Assembly: GCA_037176845.1 (NCBI GenBank)
Contig: JAYKXP010000115.1
Span: 94,799-158,798, forward strand
Reading direction: 5' to 3'
DNA: 64,000 nt
Source: Paramarasmius palmivorus
Lineage: Eukaryota; Basidiomycota; Agaricomycetes; Agaricales; Marasmiaceae
Below, piece after piece: positions 37,120-49,900 of the stretch. Below the pieces are notes generated by a model, which ran no database searches, had not been told where the DNA came from, and saw only the letters and a program-made list of their open reading frames with translations. A program made the translations under genes and the position numbers. How positions within the stretch are numbered: the first letter of the stretch is position 1; each line of letters opens with the position of its first letter.

Positions 37120-38010
37120 TTAAATACCATCGTCCCCTTCCATTACCATAAGCCTATCACTGAGAGTGATATCTAGTTCCTCTTCCTCACTCTCATCCTC
37201 ACCCTTGTCCTCGTCCTTGTCCTCATCTTCATCCTGCTTGTTGCCTAGGTTCTCCTGAGGTTCATCTTCATCACCGCTGTCATCCGTGGGGCTTTCTTCA
37301 GCACTGCTGCTATCATTGTCATCATCATTGATACCACTGTCAGTATAGTCGCTGTCGGTAGAGTCGGTATCACTCTCGTCATTGTCATCGGCATCACTGA
37401 GAGTGTCACGCTTCCTCTTTGATGACGATGCTGCATTCTTGGATGAGGAAGCATGTGCAGCAACAGTTGATGTTGTGGGGATAAGGGGTATGTAGGGTCT
37501 TGCTGCCTTTGCTTTTGTCTTGTTCCATTTCACAGTAAACCGTTGCGCGATCCTTTGCTTGATGGCCGCCCGTTGGTGGGCATAGGCTGAGCGGCCTTCA
37601 GAATGGGCAGGAGTAAATCCTGGTATATCTGCCCGCTCTTTCCACCACTTTTCTTCCCATACCAGCGATGCCAGACAATGCTGCATTTCTTCTTGAAGAA
37701 GGAGTACTTTATGCCATCGACAAACACGAGCATACACCTTACAATACTCAACCCGAAGTCCTGAAATGTATTGTTAGTAGAGTAGATGCTTGGGATAGAA
37801 CAACTGACCATCTTGCAAAGCTTGAGCTGTAGATAGACCACTAAGACATCCTGCAGCTTCCCAGATCCAAGAAATCAATTGAGTACTCTCTCCGGTGCCT
37901 GGTAGAGGTATAGCACCAGATTGCTTCCGACGCTTGGCTGTTGCCCGTGCATGTTTAGCTGCTTTCTTCTTCTTCTGTGCCTTATCGAGATCGTCCATAC
38001 AATGAATATC
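37120..38010 (-). pseudogene. KDZ transposase, C-terminal fragment (KDZ-1)
   Basis: Two exons joined by a GT-AG intron (about 37760-37805) read LPGTGESTQLISWIWEAAG, then GLRVEYCKVYARVCRWHKVL and LLQEEM, followed by a long acidic Asp/Glu/Ser tail. The SWIW...RVEW.K.RAR.RW.EE...LLQEEM pattern is the C-terminal region of KDZ transposases. Everything upstream is missing: at 38010 the LINE A-tail abuts the frame, so the LINE landed in or beside this gene. It is a different copy from KDZ-2, because both carry their own version of this tail. Confidence 0.75.
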
Positions 38011-38022
38011 TTTTTTTTTTTT
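38011..38022 (-). other. poly(A) tail of the LINE
   Basis: Twelve T on the plus strand mark the 3' end of the inserted LINE copy next to the KDZ-1 frame. Confidence 0.65.
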
Positions 38023-39905
38023 GGTGGTACGTGTCAGTGGGCGTTGACACAACACAGACAACTGTATGTAAACTAGCCTCTGAGTTGTTTTCATAGGTTG
38101 ATTAGGGTACATTTATCATGTCTTCCCATTTTGCGAAAAAGAAACAACTACCCCAAGGAAATGCACTCATCCCATCTAGGATATTGCACACGGCAACTAC
38201 CATGGTGTGGGGATTTGAGCTTGAATACTTTATCCGTCATCTCACTGGCGGAGTATTTGTTCTAAGGGCTCGACACCCACTAAAACCCCGGGCATCTTCA
38301 ACCAATCCATGGTCCCATTCAGACATTGGATCACTTTCTCCCATGTTTTCTTAATGGTGAGAACTGCAGCAGGTCGTTGTTTATGAGATTTGCGGTTTGC
38401 GAGGAGTTGGTCCTGACAGAGGTGGCAGTTGACAATGGCCTTCAGGTGGTTATAAACTTCTTGGTGCATAGGTGGGGTTTCTCGTTCTTCAATGACGTAT
38501 TCGCACCGGATTTTCCATATTAGATGTGCGTATTCAGAGGTCAGGATCCAAAAAAGGTGTTCAGCTTCAGGTTTAGGGTTCCCTTTGTCATCTTTGATCT
38601 CAACGACACCACTTGCCAATGCCAGACCAATTGACATTTCTGGCTATGCTCTGTACTCTTTGGGCCATATGGTTGCAGCGGTGTCCCAGATGAGCTGTCT
38701 CCAGGGGTGAGTGCAGTGGATGAGAATATGTTCCATAGATTCTTCGGTTTGACATTTTTTGCAGTCGACTCGGTCTTTGCAACCTGGAATATGTTTCCAG
38801 AACTTGCCTGTTCTGTGAGCGCCATGCAAGGCCAAGTATGTAAAGTTTCGTGCTCATTTTGACAGCGATCAGTCTTTGATGGCTTTCCAGATGCGTCTCT
38901 TCGATGGTGTTTTGAGGAGGTAGCGTTTGAGGTTGCTTTGGATCTTGGTTATCGTGGATGCTGTTCTCTTTCGGTCAGGGGCCTTTCCTTTTTCCCTAAT
39001 AGCCTTATAGGCAAGAGATTGAGTTAGTGAGGACAGTTTGATTCCTGGGTTATGGGTGCTGGGGGTGAGGAGTATAGGGAGATGTGCTGGAGTGGTTGAT
39101 GAGAGACCATGTCTTGCCAGCTGGTTGGCAGCATCGTAGGCAGTCTTGTTATCAGCTCTGGATGCCTTCTGAAGGACAGTAGGTGCGGTTCATTTCCGCA
39201 GGTTGGACAAGAGGGCTCAGAGGATCTTTGCGTCTTTGACCCAACAAATCCTTTGTTGTCCCAGGTACGCAGGTCTTTCTTCATTCTAGCTAGTGTTATA
39301 TCACTGAGAGTGTAGATGATTAGGGGCGTGGACTTTGGGGCAGTACAGATTGCGTGTAATACGGCAGCAGCTTCTGCTGAGGGGAGTGTTTGTCATATGT
39401 CTTTTGGAAGGCGGAGTGATAGGTTCCACGGATCGTCAGGGCCGAACCAGACACCAGCCCCCGCAATTGCTTCCTCAGTGTGGGGGTCTTTGCATGTTCC
39501 TGCGCAGTATATTGAGGTAGGTTGTGTTTCATTGGTCTGTGTACGTGTAGGGCTTACAGTGATGGTGTTGGTAGTGATATCCAGTTTAGTAAGGACTCAG
39601 TACCCTTCAGCGATGTTTTCAACCTCAAAGAATGGGTCTATGAGGAGGTTATCTTCTTCTAGGGGGAAATTTGGTGGTGGGATAGGTGCGTGATTTGGGG
39701 TTAAGGGGTTCCATTTACGTTTCAGCTGTTGGAGGCAATTACTGGCCATGACGCAGCATCGGTATGGGTTCCTACATCCATTCTGATCCCTATCATACAT
39801 GCAGGCGGTGCACTCGCAGGCAGAGGAGTAGAGGTGATCTTTGATGTCCAGTCTAGCTGCCATTTGGGCACCTTCACCTATGCACCCATGAGCGCTAGAT
39901 TAATC
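38011..39905 (-). mobile_element. 5'-truncated LINE: RNase H and C-terminal region, with A-tail
   Basis: Read on the minus strand: a Cys-rich block (CECTACMYDRDQNGCRNPYRC) at about 39820, an RNase H-like domain (YCAGTCKDP, AGAGVWFGPDDPWN) at about 39500, a zinc-knuckle-like block (GCKDRVDCKKCQTEESMEHI) with HCTHPWRQLIWD at about 38780, and SEYAHLIWKIRCEYVI at about 38550. This order is the end of fungal non-LTR elements. It finishes in 12 A (12 T on the plus strand, 38011-38022). The reverse transcriptase is absent, as expected from 5' truncation. Stops include TGA at 39597 and 39393, and the frame shifts more than once. RNase H has Ala where the first catalytic Asp is expected. Confidence 0.7.
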
Positions 39906-39907
39906 TA

Positions 39908-42900
39908 TTAAAGTCCAAAGATTGTCACCCCTTTCTGCCACATGCTGGAGAATTTCTGTCCCAGAGAGGTATAAACATCGGCTTGACAAAGAGCGTATGC
40001 ATCTTTGGCCTCATTGCCGGTGACTGCATGCCCTTGCCAGACAGATGCTGTCCAATTGAATGCTTCGAGGACTCAACACATCTCTTCAATAAGAAGAAAC
40101 GATTCCTCTTTCCATCAGTTAAGTCGAGCATATGTCTTGGCCCATTCAATGCAAGGGCCTGGTCAAATATGTGAGAGAGGCAGGACACCAGAGACAAGTG
40201 GGAACGTACTGTTGTGCAAGACATCATCAGAGGCATATCCGCCCCCATCTCCTGCTACCCATATCCATGATACTACCCGCTTGCCTTCACCTGTTTGCTT
40301 GACAATCTTGTCACGCTTCTGCTGCCATCGCTTCAAGGCTTCAGCAGGTGTCTCGTCTTCATCTGTCCCTTGCTCAAAGTCATCGTCGATACTGAGATCA
40401 CGATCCCCAAGCTGATCCCCAGACCCCGTAACCACCTCAGCTCGTTCTGCTGTTGTCTGCATGGTTCGCGTCTTCCTTGAATTACCTACTGCCCCATCCT
40501 CAGGATCCTCCATGCACCGTATATCTGATCGTTTGAGCTCTCTCCAGCTCAAAGTCGTGCCTGTCCGCAAAGACAATACACGAAGCGCAGACCATGCATC
40601 CAGGTACCTCTGAGAGTGAAGCCGGATCTTTGACTCGTTGAGATTGAGAAGCGTATTGGAGCGTCGTAGCTTTTCCTGGTGTCGAGCATGTAGACCTTTG
40701 TATGTCCGTAAGCGCCATTTGATGAGAAGCTGGTTTCTCATTTTGTCGAGGCTTTCGGAACACTGTGCATTTCGGAGCCAGGCTTCTATGACTGATAGAT
40801 CTGGGCCTGGACATGACTTCACTTGGGCTTCGGAGAGCTGAGAGGGGAGATAGAGCGGTACGTTTTCGGGCTGGACAGGATTTTCGGTGGCAGAGACTTG
40901 GAGTGAGGAGATGATGGGCATGAATCAGTTCTGCTTCCTCTCGAAGGCACCAAGAAGCCGTCGGAGCTTGACCCATTTATCGAGAAGGTTAGCTGCTTGC
41001 CTTGATGTTGGACGCGAAAGCTTCACTCGTGCGTCTTCTCGGAGTTGCCGTCTATTGAAGTGGTGAGAACACAAGCAAATACTTGAGCTAACCACATACT
41101 GCCGTTCCTCCATCTCAAGAGCTAGAAGAATGAATTCCCCAGGTCCGCTTGGAGCCAGGTCTTGATCGGGACTTCCAGACATCTTGAGTCTGCTTTCATA
41201 CTCTCTTGCAAGCTCCTCCCGTACCGTCTGTATGGTGATAGTGGATGTGGGTGGTGCATACGGATTCAGTTTGGAACTGTCTGCTTCAAAATCCTCGACC
41301 ATCTTTTTCCAGACAGGCACTTGTGAAGCCTGGTTTCGGTTAAGGATGTCGAAAGCATGCTGTTGCTTAGCCAGCCAGGTTTTGGTGAGTTTCCATCTCC
41401 TCGTTAACAGTGAACCTAGTATGAGTTTAGTGTGAGCATAAAACGAAAAGGCAGAACACAAACCAAGGCCTAGAATCTTCCTCCAATTCCAATTTGCCCA
41501 ATGATCGTCTAAGGTGTCATGCCTGGAGCCCGGTCCCATTTCTGTCATACTTGTAGCTATCGGACCTTGTCCTGCCCAGTTTCTCTCGATGCCCTCTCCG
41601 TCGGTCCTACCAACTCCTGGTGTCAAATTTAGGGAGTATGCAAGCTGGCAGGATAGCTTGTGTCCGTAAATGTGGAGTTTGGGTATCACAAAGAGGAAGC
41701 AATGGATTGCTGCAGGCCGGACATGAAGCGGTAAGGCACCAATACGGTCGATGAACTTGCGGCAGTACTGACAACAGATATCGTAAGACAAGCAGATCTT
41801 GAGCTTGTGACTATGATATCGGAGGAGCGAGGCTACAACCCAGTCGACGTTGCAGTACCTGTAAATTCATTAGAATGAAATACAGTGAAAGATAACTATG
41901 TACCTTTCGCCTTTTTGTAAGTCTCCGACGCCGTTTGGCTGTATCATTTTATGCCGAGCACAGCAGCCAAGCGCAACGCCAGATGAAGCATAATTGCCCC
42001 TTGCATTTCTTGAATTTGCGTGATCCAGAGCGGCCAGCCCTGAGCAGCTAGACATCTATTGCAGAGCCTGTGAGTATGCATGTCTTTGGTCAGAAGTTTA
42101 CAAACCTCACCTCAGCCTCGCTAGTTCTGTCCTTGAGATACGAACAATACGGTTCGTCCTCGACCATGTATGCCCATCCTGTCCCCAAACCTGGATCATA
42201 GTCTTCGCTTGACACAAGCTTTCATTTCAGACAAAAGCAGGCGTCAACAGCCAGGAACATCGTATAAAGAAACCTATCCTGAAATAAATGAAAGACACTT
42301 GGGAAAGTTGTGTTACTTACTTCTTGTCCTCGCTAACGTCTTCCCAGGTCACCGGCAAATTGACACCAACTTGGGGACATGCTGGACATAAGAGAGCTAA
42401 CTCTCCAGCTTGTGTCTTGGACACATCAATTTTTTTATTATTACCCTTTCCTCCTCGCTTCAGCATCTTGAGGTGGCGGTACTGCCTTGCTGTCCTTTGG
42501 AAAGAACGGTAACGATTCTATGGTGTTGACATTACACATTGCAAAAGAACGATTAACAGAATCACATACCTTGAACTGAAACCTCCCGCAATCGTCTGTA
42601 AGTTTTTCCAGCGCTCGATAATAGTCATACGCGGATATCTTCCCGAGAAGTGTCATAGCGTGGAAGTTCTCCAGAAGTCTGAAGGTGAAGCAGGTTTGTG
42701 GTGCAGAATGTGTCGCTGGATACCACTCATATCTGAGTAACTGCTGGCGTGGGTGAGATTGATCTAGGGATCTGTAACAGCTGCAGTAGTTGACAGCAAC
42801 ACGGTGAAACCCATTCATATGAATAACAGTGAAATTGGCCGCGCAGGCCGCGGACCTTGGCACTGTGAACCATCGATATGGCCAAGCTGGATGCTAAGCC

Positions 42901-43618
42901 CAAGGGTGTGCAAAGAAGCTCGTCTAAAGAACTTGCCATTCCACATCTAGACAACCAAGATTAGCCATTGCAAAGGAAACGAGTAGCAAAGAGAAAAATG
43001 TACCTCAATAACGTCCAGGGGCTTTCTCCTGTGTTGCTCGACGATACACTGCCGGCAAACCAGCTGCATTGAGCAACAATCCCGACATCGGTATAGCGGA
43101 GCACGACCAGCTTGGTTGCATGAAAGACAGAGCTCTCGGGAGTTGTCGCCGCGACCCTCTCTTGACATGAACACCTCCAAGTACTCATTTCGATAAGGCA
43201 TCCATTCTTTCATCACAGTATCCTAGAATTCAAGTAAGCATGGGTCATTACATATAGAATGGTGAATCACCTTTTTCACTTTTTGTTTTTCTTTCTCTTT
43301 GCCCTTTGTCGTGCTTACACCCTGCGGTTGCTCCGCTAATAGATCTGCCGAGAAAGAGGCAAAGGCATCAAAGCCGTCTGAGGAGATAGGTTTAGACGAC
43401 GACGACACGACAGGAGTATTAGTCTTCTTGACCGGAGAATCAATAGGCAAGCTGACAGGCTCGACAACAACTCGACGACGATCATTTGAAAAACTAGAAA
43501 TGAATGCCGTAGGTTTTGAATGTTTGGTGTCATGGTCGGAGTCATCAGAGTTGTCGAAGTCTTGTGGGGTAAATGTGCGTATAGGAGACGATCATTGGCT
43601 GCGTTTACGACCGCCCAT
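39908..43618 (-). pseudogene. KDZ transposase with CxC2-type cysteine cluster (KDZ-2), near full length
   Basis: ATG 43618 to TAA 39908 with several GT-AG introns. In order: an acidic N terminus; a CxC2-like cysteine cluster (CLSCNQAGRAPLYRC, CCSMQLVCRQC) at about 43130-43030; a CxC2 continuation (FTVIHMNGFHRVAVNYC, LLRYEWYPAT, CFTFRLLENFHAMTLLGK); then the KDZ domain (GVGDLQKGERY at about 41925, SYDICCQYCRKF at 41790, PKLHIYGHKLSC, GRTDGEGIERNWAG, MGPGSRHDTLDDH) with acidic residues suited to a DDE-type active site; and the tail (EWAKTYARL). Four premature stops, at 43592, 40925, 40115 and 40073, are all TGA and all fit Arg. No other stop or frameshift was noticed, so this copy has decayed only by that route. 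Confidence 0.85.
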
Positions 43619-44749
43619 GGTTCAAGAGCTGGAGCTGCTGCATGCTTTTCTTTAAAAGCAGAACACCTGCTCTATGTCTAGACCAAAAATCAGCCCCAAC
43701 TTTCCAGATAAAGGGCTGCGAACACACCTGAGCATCAATTCTAGCGAGTATCGACCAGAAATCCAACAACGTGCTGCTTTCGGATGGAAATCGGTGAGGG
43801 AATATCGGAGAGAGTGAACATCGACAAGACAGAGTAGGTGACTCGGGAGACTCGGTAATGCGTCACAAACAACCTAAGTATAAGTGGTGGGCTCTGCGAA
43901 TTTGGGTCACTAATAGAACTATAGGACACAGCAGAAGCCCAGTAAAAGACCACAAATACAAAGATTCAGTAGATGCTGGTTATGAACAGCAGCACACTAG
44001 TGGTGACTAGTTGTGCAAGTGTGGTTTGACGTGATCAGAGTTGCCGTACTTAGAATAGTACACAAACTATAGATCTGAGAGTGATGATACGCTCTTCGTT
44101 ACTTCAAAAGCAATCGAGATACACCTTATATTAGGGGCGACTAAAGGTTACGAATGCTTATAATAGGGTAGGAAACAGTCCCAAGTGCTATAGGTAGCAA
44201 TCTCGAGTTCAACCAATACTGCCTCAAGTGTACTGATTCTGATAGAATCAAATCAACGAACTGTGCGTAAGCAGGAATCCAACTGACTCTCCAAATGGTC
44301 AATCTGGGCCTCTCTATGTCACTGAAGCTTATAAAAGCTAGTCCGAGGTCTAATCTCTACACAGAAACGCAATGCAACCAATGCTTAGAGCTACAGATCA
44401 CAAGCCAAATACTTGATCTCTCTGCCAATACAACTCAAGCTCTTGTATACAGTAAGGTCTCAACTAGACTTTCAATCTAGGGCCTGTCCTGAGGAAGTGG
44501 AAGTGAATGCAAAGGTCGTCAATAGATCAACCAGGTCTGATCAGAGGTTGACTCGTAACAAGCATGAAACACCACTGGATCAACTTATATAAGAGGTCCA
44601 ATCGAAATGCACATGTGCCAGCAGATCAACTATCAGATCAAAGAGGTCTATTCGAGCGACAGCCACATACAACCTAATGATATGGGCTAACAGTACACTC
44701 TCTCTTTGTCTTCTCTGCCCTTCTACCTACAAACTGCAAGCCTATATAT
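43619..44749. other. spacer, nothing recognised
   Basis: About 1.1 kb between KDZ-2 and the gypsy-2 LTR. Only short frames without motifs. The 5' flank and promoter of KDZ-2 would lie at its left side. Confidence 0.4.
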
Positions 44750-45308
44750 TGTTAGGAATCGTTCACGCGAGCGATTACTATGTCAAAGTTGGAGTCAAAG
44801 GGCTTGCCAAGCGACGAGCTAAATGGCGAGTTAATGGATTAGTAAATGTTAAGAAAGGTTGTAGAGAAGCAGTTAGTGTTCGAGCTGTTCACGCGGGAGA
44901 AGCGGCGAAGCTGAAAGATAGATAGATTTCGATGTAAAAGATACACAAAACCTGCTATGAGCAGGTAGATATGAGACGAAAGCTTTATATACCGTCTAGG
45001 ATCTTCGGTAGCGTAAAAGAAGCGCACAAAGGTGAATGCAAATGACTAGGTATGAGTAAAAATGACTATGAGTAGATGAAGAGTTGTCAGTATAGTCCGG
45101 AAACGATCATATGATATGCATCGTGATATACGCGTGTTGATGGGGACTGTCAGTAAATATAGGTATGATTGATGCAAGAACAATGAGGTCGCACATGAGG
45201 CTGTTAGTTTGATGAGCCGACGTCAATCCTATGAGTGTACAGTAATGTCCGACAAAGGGCCGAGTGGGGATGAAATGAAGGGGGCGAAAGATTGTACGAT
45301 TCCTAACA
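44750..45308 (-). repeat. 3' LTR of gypsy-2
   Basis: 559 bp, bounded by the 13-bp inverted ends TGTTAGGAATCGT and ACGATTCCTAACA. It shares only the outermost bases with the gypsy-1 LTR. No second copy is in the window because the other end of the element is lost. The minus strand reads a G-rich polypurine tract (GGGGGGGTAC) immediately before it. Confidence 0.85.
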
Positions 45309-45318
45309 GTACCCCCCC
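45309..45318 (-). other. polypurine tract of gypsy-2
   Basis: Plus strand GTACCCCCCC, read as GGGGGGGTAC on the element strand directly upstream of the LTR. Confidence 0.65.
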
Positions 45319-45588
45319 GTTCAGACCCGAGTCTGCAAGGGTCATTTGAGTGCGATAGGAGTAGGAGAAATGTGGGACCAGCGACATGAGGATGAATAAG
45401 TAAGTTGGTTGTCGAGTTCGTATTGAAATATTCATGTGGATAATCCGGAGAGATCAGAACGTGCTTCAGGGTGGAGGATTATGAAGTCTGGGCAAGGGAT
45501 TGGTGAGGAGTGACATTGGGAAGACGGCGTAGGATGTCGACGGTTTAAATAGACTGATATCGAAGAGTACAGACATACCGTAACAGCC

Positions 45589-46882
45589 ATGGCCTCTTTT
45601 GCTATCGACTACACTCGTGCTTCGTCCTTTGAGTCCAGCTTGTACGATCCAGCCGGGGACAAAGACAACGTTGCCGTGATCGAGATATCGGACTCCGAGG
45701 AATCATTACTCGACAACCTTGATGGAAACCATTCTTCAGCCATGGTACTCGCTCCTCTTGTGAGCGTTTCTGATGAGGGGTGAGTATTTTGGAGTTGGTC
45801 GAAGGGCATAACTGATATACCTAATCCTATCACAGCGTCTTGCTCAATGGTCCTTTAGTGTCCTCGGTCTTCCACGATACTCTTCGGCGGGTCCAAGTCC
45901 AGGAGGCAGCGATTATTAGTCGGGATGAAGAATTGAAAGAGAAAAATCAGTGGGTGACGATGACGGTGAGATACAGGATGCGTGTGCTGACATAATATGT
46001 CTTCCCTTCTGTTGTCAGCGTCATTGACCAGCTTCAAGCCCGACTATTAGCACTTGAACATGAAAAGGTAATGGCCAAGGAGGAATGGGAAAGGAAATTT
46101 GAATTCCAGAACAGGTGTGTGTCACATTTCGTGAGCTTCTAGGTGATACTGATTCCAAGTTGCAGGGTGATTATCTCCTTGGATCGCAACATTGAAAAGG
46201 CACTTGAAGCCAAGGACGAATGGGAACTGTCTTGCAAGGAGGCTGAACATCGAATTTCTTTTCAAGAGTCGGAAAATGCACGTCTCCGGGAGAATTTGAC
46301 CAAATTGGAGGCACAATTTCATCGTGCCGACTCGTATATTTGCACACTCGAGGATAAAGTCTGCACTATCCAGGCTAGCAAGAAGGATCTCTCGGAAAAC
46401 CTTCTTATGGCTCGTCGTGGGAACATGGCTCGCATTTCTCCAGCCTTGTTCAAAGCTCTTTCCCTATTGATGAAGACTTTATGGAAACCCACGACTTCTC
46501 CCTTCATGCCCAGTCAAGACCTTCTGATTCGCGCCTTAGGAGAAGGACTCCAACAGGTCGAACAACTGTTTTTCTTCATCATCCGGGCGAACATGATAAG
46601 TCGGATGATAACCGGTGATTTCGACGAGGGGGATTTGGTGGCCACACTGGGCTCTTCTCGATTGGACATTCCTCGAGTAGAGATGCACCTCGGTCCTACT
46701 GGGTAAGTTCAGTATATTCTTCTGTTTTGGTTCTTTGGCTTGACCCGACGATTTCTAGACAATTCACCTATCCTCCTGGAGCAACGCTTCCGCCTACCGC
46801 TCCTCGTGTTGACGCTAACATTCCTCGTGGGTCGAAACGTCCTCGAATTGAAATGGAAGGGGATATGAACGAAAGGGATTAA
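45589..46882 (+). CDS. antisense spliced coiled-coil gene carried by gypsy-2, intact
   Basis: ATG 45589 to TAA 46880. Exons 45589-45779, 45836-45949, 46019-46114, 46166-46702 and 46759-46882 sum to 354 codons (353 residues). All four introns are GT-AG, about 50-70 nt, and all are phase 2. The N terminus is acidic (VIEISDSEESLLDNLDG). Exons 2-4 predict a long coiled coil (ERKFEFQNR, KALEAKDEWELSCKEAEHR, SENARLRENLTKLEAQFHR). The C-terminal block has GNMARISPALFKAL, QQVEQLFFFIIRAN and VATLGSSRLDIPRVEM, followed by a basic RGSKRPRIEM that could be a nuclear signal. The gene lies between pol and the 3' LTR, opposite to the element, like the gypsy-1 gene at 12780. No known family recognised; function unknown. 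Confidence 0.75.
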
Positions 46883-46988
46883 GGGTCGTATGGTGAGTGT
46901 TGAATTGTTATTGAAGGAAAGCTGACTAAAAGACTGTGGAGTAGAGAATGTGTATTATGTTCTATGCTCAATATGAATATATGTTGTC

Positions 46989-49900
46989 CTATGCATTTTG
47001 CAATCGTTGCGATCACCGAACATTGGGGAAAGAAGGGAGTGACTTAGGCTGGGATTTGCCCCTTGTCCTAGGAGTGTTAGTACGCTGCAATGCAGCGAGT
47101 TCATCGTCAGTTGCTCCTGGTTTACTAGGATGCAACTTTTGATATTCTCTTACTGCGTCCAGGGCCCCAGCAACGTTGCATAGTGGTACCCAGGTGTCTT
47201 CATGTGGTTCGTACCCTTCCCATCATACAAGATATTTGAGTTGTCCTCTTATCTTTCTTGAGTCTAGGATCTTTTCGACTACGTATTCATCTTCACCTTC
47301 AATTTCGATGGGAGGCGGGGGCGGTTGATGATGATCAGGAGGATAATATTTGGACAAGAGGTTCACATGAAACACGTTATGGAGTGCCTTCATGGATGCT
47401 GGCAGCTTAAGGCGAAACACATGGGTTGATACGCGGGAGTCGATTTCAAAGGGACCTATTCATTTGTAGTCTAACTTCTTGCTAGTTCGGCGTGTTTTGA
47501 TGTTCTTCGTATTCAGCCAGACTTTCGTTCCCTTGACCCACATATCTGGTGAGTCTTTCCGCGTTTGGTTCGCATACAATTCTGATGTTTGGTTGGCCAG
47601 ATCTATTTGTTCTTTCAAATGTTCATGCAGGGATTGAAGGTCAGCGGCGACCAGATGAGCGGCATGATTCGTGACTCCTTTGAGAGAGATGGTTAGGCGG
47701 GGGTGGTATCCTTTATTGGCGAAGAAAGGGGATACATGGGTGGCATTGTGGGTGCTATTGTTGTAAGTGAATTCAGCGAGGGGTAGTAAATGATACCAAT
47801 CATCTTGGTCGTAATTGATGAACATTCAAAGGTACTGTTCTAACGTTTGGTTTGTTCTTTCCGTCTGACCGTCTGATTCAGGATGATAAGCCGTTGAGAA
47901 ATTGGTTTTGATATCCAGGGCTTGACACAAATTCCACCAGAAACTGGAAACGAATGTAGTGCCACGGTCGGAAATGATGTTCGTAGGTAAGCCGTGTTTA
48001 GCAAAGACATGGGTAACGAAGTGACATGATAGTTCCACTGCTGAATCCGTTGTTTTGCAAGGAACAAAGATGGCTTGCTTGGTTAATCGACACACTACGA
48101 CCATAATCGCATCACAACCATTAGACTCAGGGAGTTCAATGATATGGTCCACAGATAACGAACTCCAAGGTCTGTCGCCGATGGGTAATGGTTTCAGTAA
48201 ACCAAACTTACGCTGTCTAGCGGACTTAGCCCTAGCGCATCCATGGCAAGATCGCACATAATTGGTCACATCTCGTCTCATTCGAGGCCAGAAGTACATT
48301 CGGTGCAATAGTTGAGTTGTTTTTCTTATTCCTGGGTGGCCGCGTAACTTATGGTCATGATGGCTTCGAATGAGGCGTTGACGCAGATCCTGGTGATCTG
48401 GCACGTAGATCAATCCATCTCGGAGAAGTAATCCATTTTCAATTTGGAATGGACCATCTGGGTCTCTGGTGAGTTCCTCTTGTGCATGCATCCAATAATC
48501 ATCTTTGGTGGCTTTCTTGACTTGGTTTACCTCGAGATCTTCGTTGAGGACTAGTGCTGCTAAGAGCTGTTCTGGGCGAATCAAAACCTTTTCATTATGC
48601 TGGTTTACGGAGGCCTGATCGGATTTCTTTGGATAGACATCGGGTCGACGAGTAAGTGAGTCCGGTTTTTCTCCCAAACGTCCTGGATGATAATTTATAT
48701 TGAAGTCATAGGAGGATAACAACTCCGACCATCGAGCTTGGCGACGACTGAGTTTCTTAGTCGTCATAAAGTATTGCAAGTTGTGGTGATCTGAGTAGAC
48801 TTGGATGGGATATTTGGAACCTTCAAGGTACGCACGCCATTGTTTGAATGATTCCACAATGGCTAATAGCTCTTTATCGTAGATATCGTAATTGAGCTCG
48901 GCTGGATTCATACTACGAGCGAAAAATGCGACGGGATGAAGAATTCCAGTAGCAGGATCGGGCTGGGAGATAATAGCGGCAATTGCATAGTCCGACGCAT
49001 CTGATTCTAGGACAATGGGCTGCTCGGGATTGAAGTGTTTCAAAATTGGTGCGTTTGTGAATGCTTCTTTGAGCAGTTCAAAGACTGACTGGCAATCAGG
49101 TCCCCAATTCCATGTTCGTTTCTTCGAGGTTAATGCTGTGAGGGGCTTGACGATTCCTGAGTAGTTGTCTATAAAGCGTCGATAGAAGTTGGCGAATCCA
49201 AGAAAACCTTGCAATTCCTTGATGTTTGTAGGCACCGGCCATTGTTGGATAACATTCACCTTGCGCAGATCCATTTTGACACCTTCAGAAGATACGATCA
49301 CACCTAGATATTCCACCGAGCTTGTATGAAATTCGCATTTCTCGGGTTTGAGGCGTAAGTTGTTGTGTTCTAGTCGTCGTAATACTTCGGCTACATTTTT
49401 GACATGCTCTTCTCTATTGGCGGAGAAGATTAATATATCGTCGAGATAAACAACCACACATACATCAACCATGTCATGAAATATGTCATTCATGAAGCGT
49501 TGAAAGACGGACGGTGCATTGGTTAGACCCATGGGCATGACCAGGAACTCGTAGGTGCCATATCGAGTCCTAAACACAGTTTTCCATTCTTCTCCTGGGG
49601 CTATTCGCACATTGTAGTATCCTGATCGTAAATCAAGTTTGGTGAAGATTGAAGAGCATCCTAGTTGGTCGATAAGATTCCCAATGAGCGGGATTGGGTA
49701 ATTGTTACGCTTGGTTAGTCTGTTGAGAGCCCTAAAGTCGACGCATAGTTGAAGGCTTCCATCTTTCTTTTTCGCAAAAAGCACCGGTGCGCCGATTGGG
49801 GAATTAGATGCACGAATAAAGCCTTTCCCTAGCATATCATCGATAAATTCCTTAAGGGCCTTGAGTTCCACTCCTGACATGTTGTATACTTTACCGGCAG

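Noticed and set aside
12780..46882. The antisense genes as ordinary host genes flanking the gypsy elements
   Set aside because: Both lie between pol and a flanking LTR of their element. In gypsy-1 the LTR pair and the CACAC duplication prove that the gene is internal, and the two genes resemble each other.
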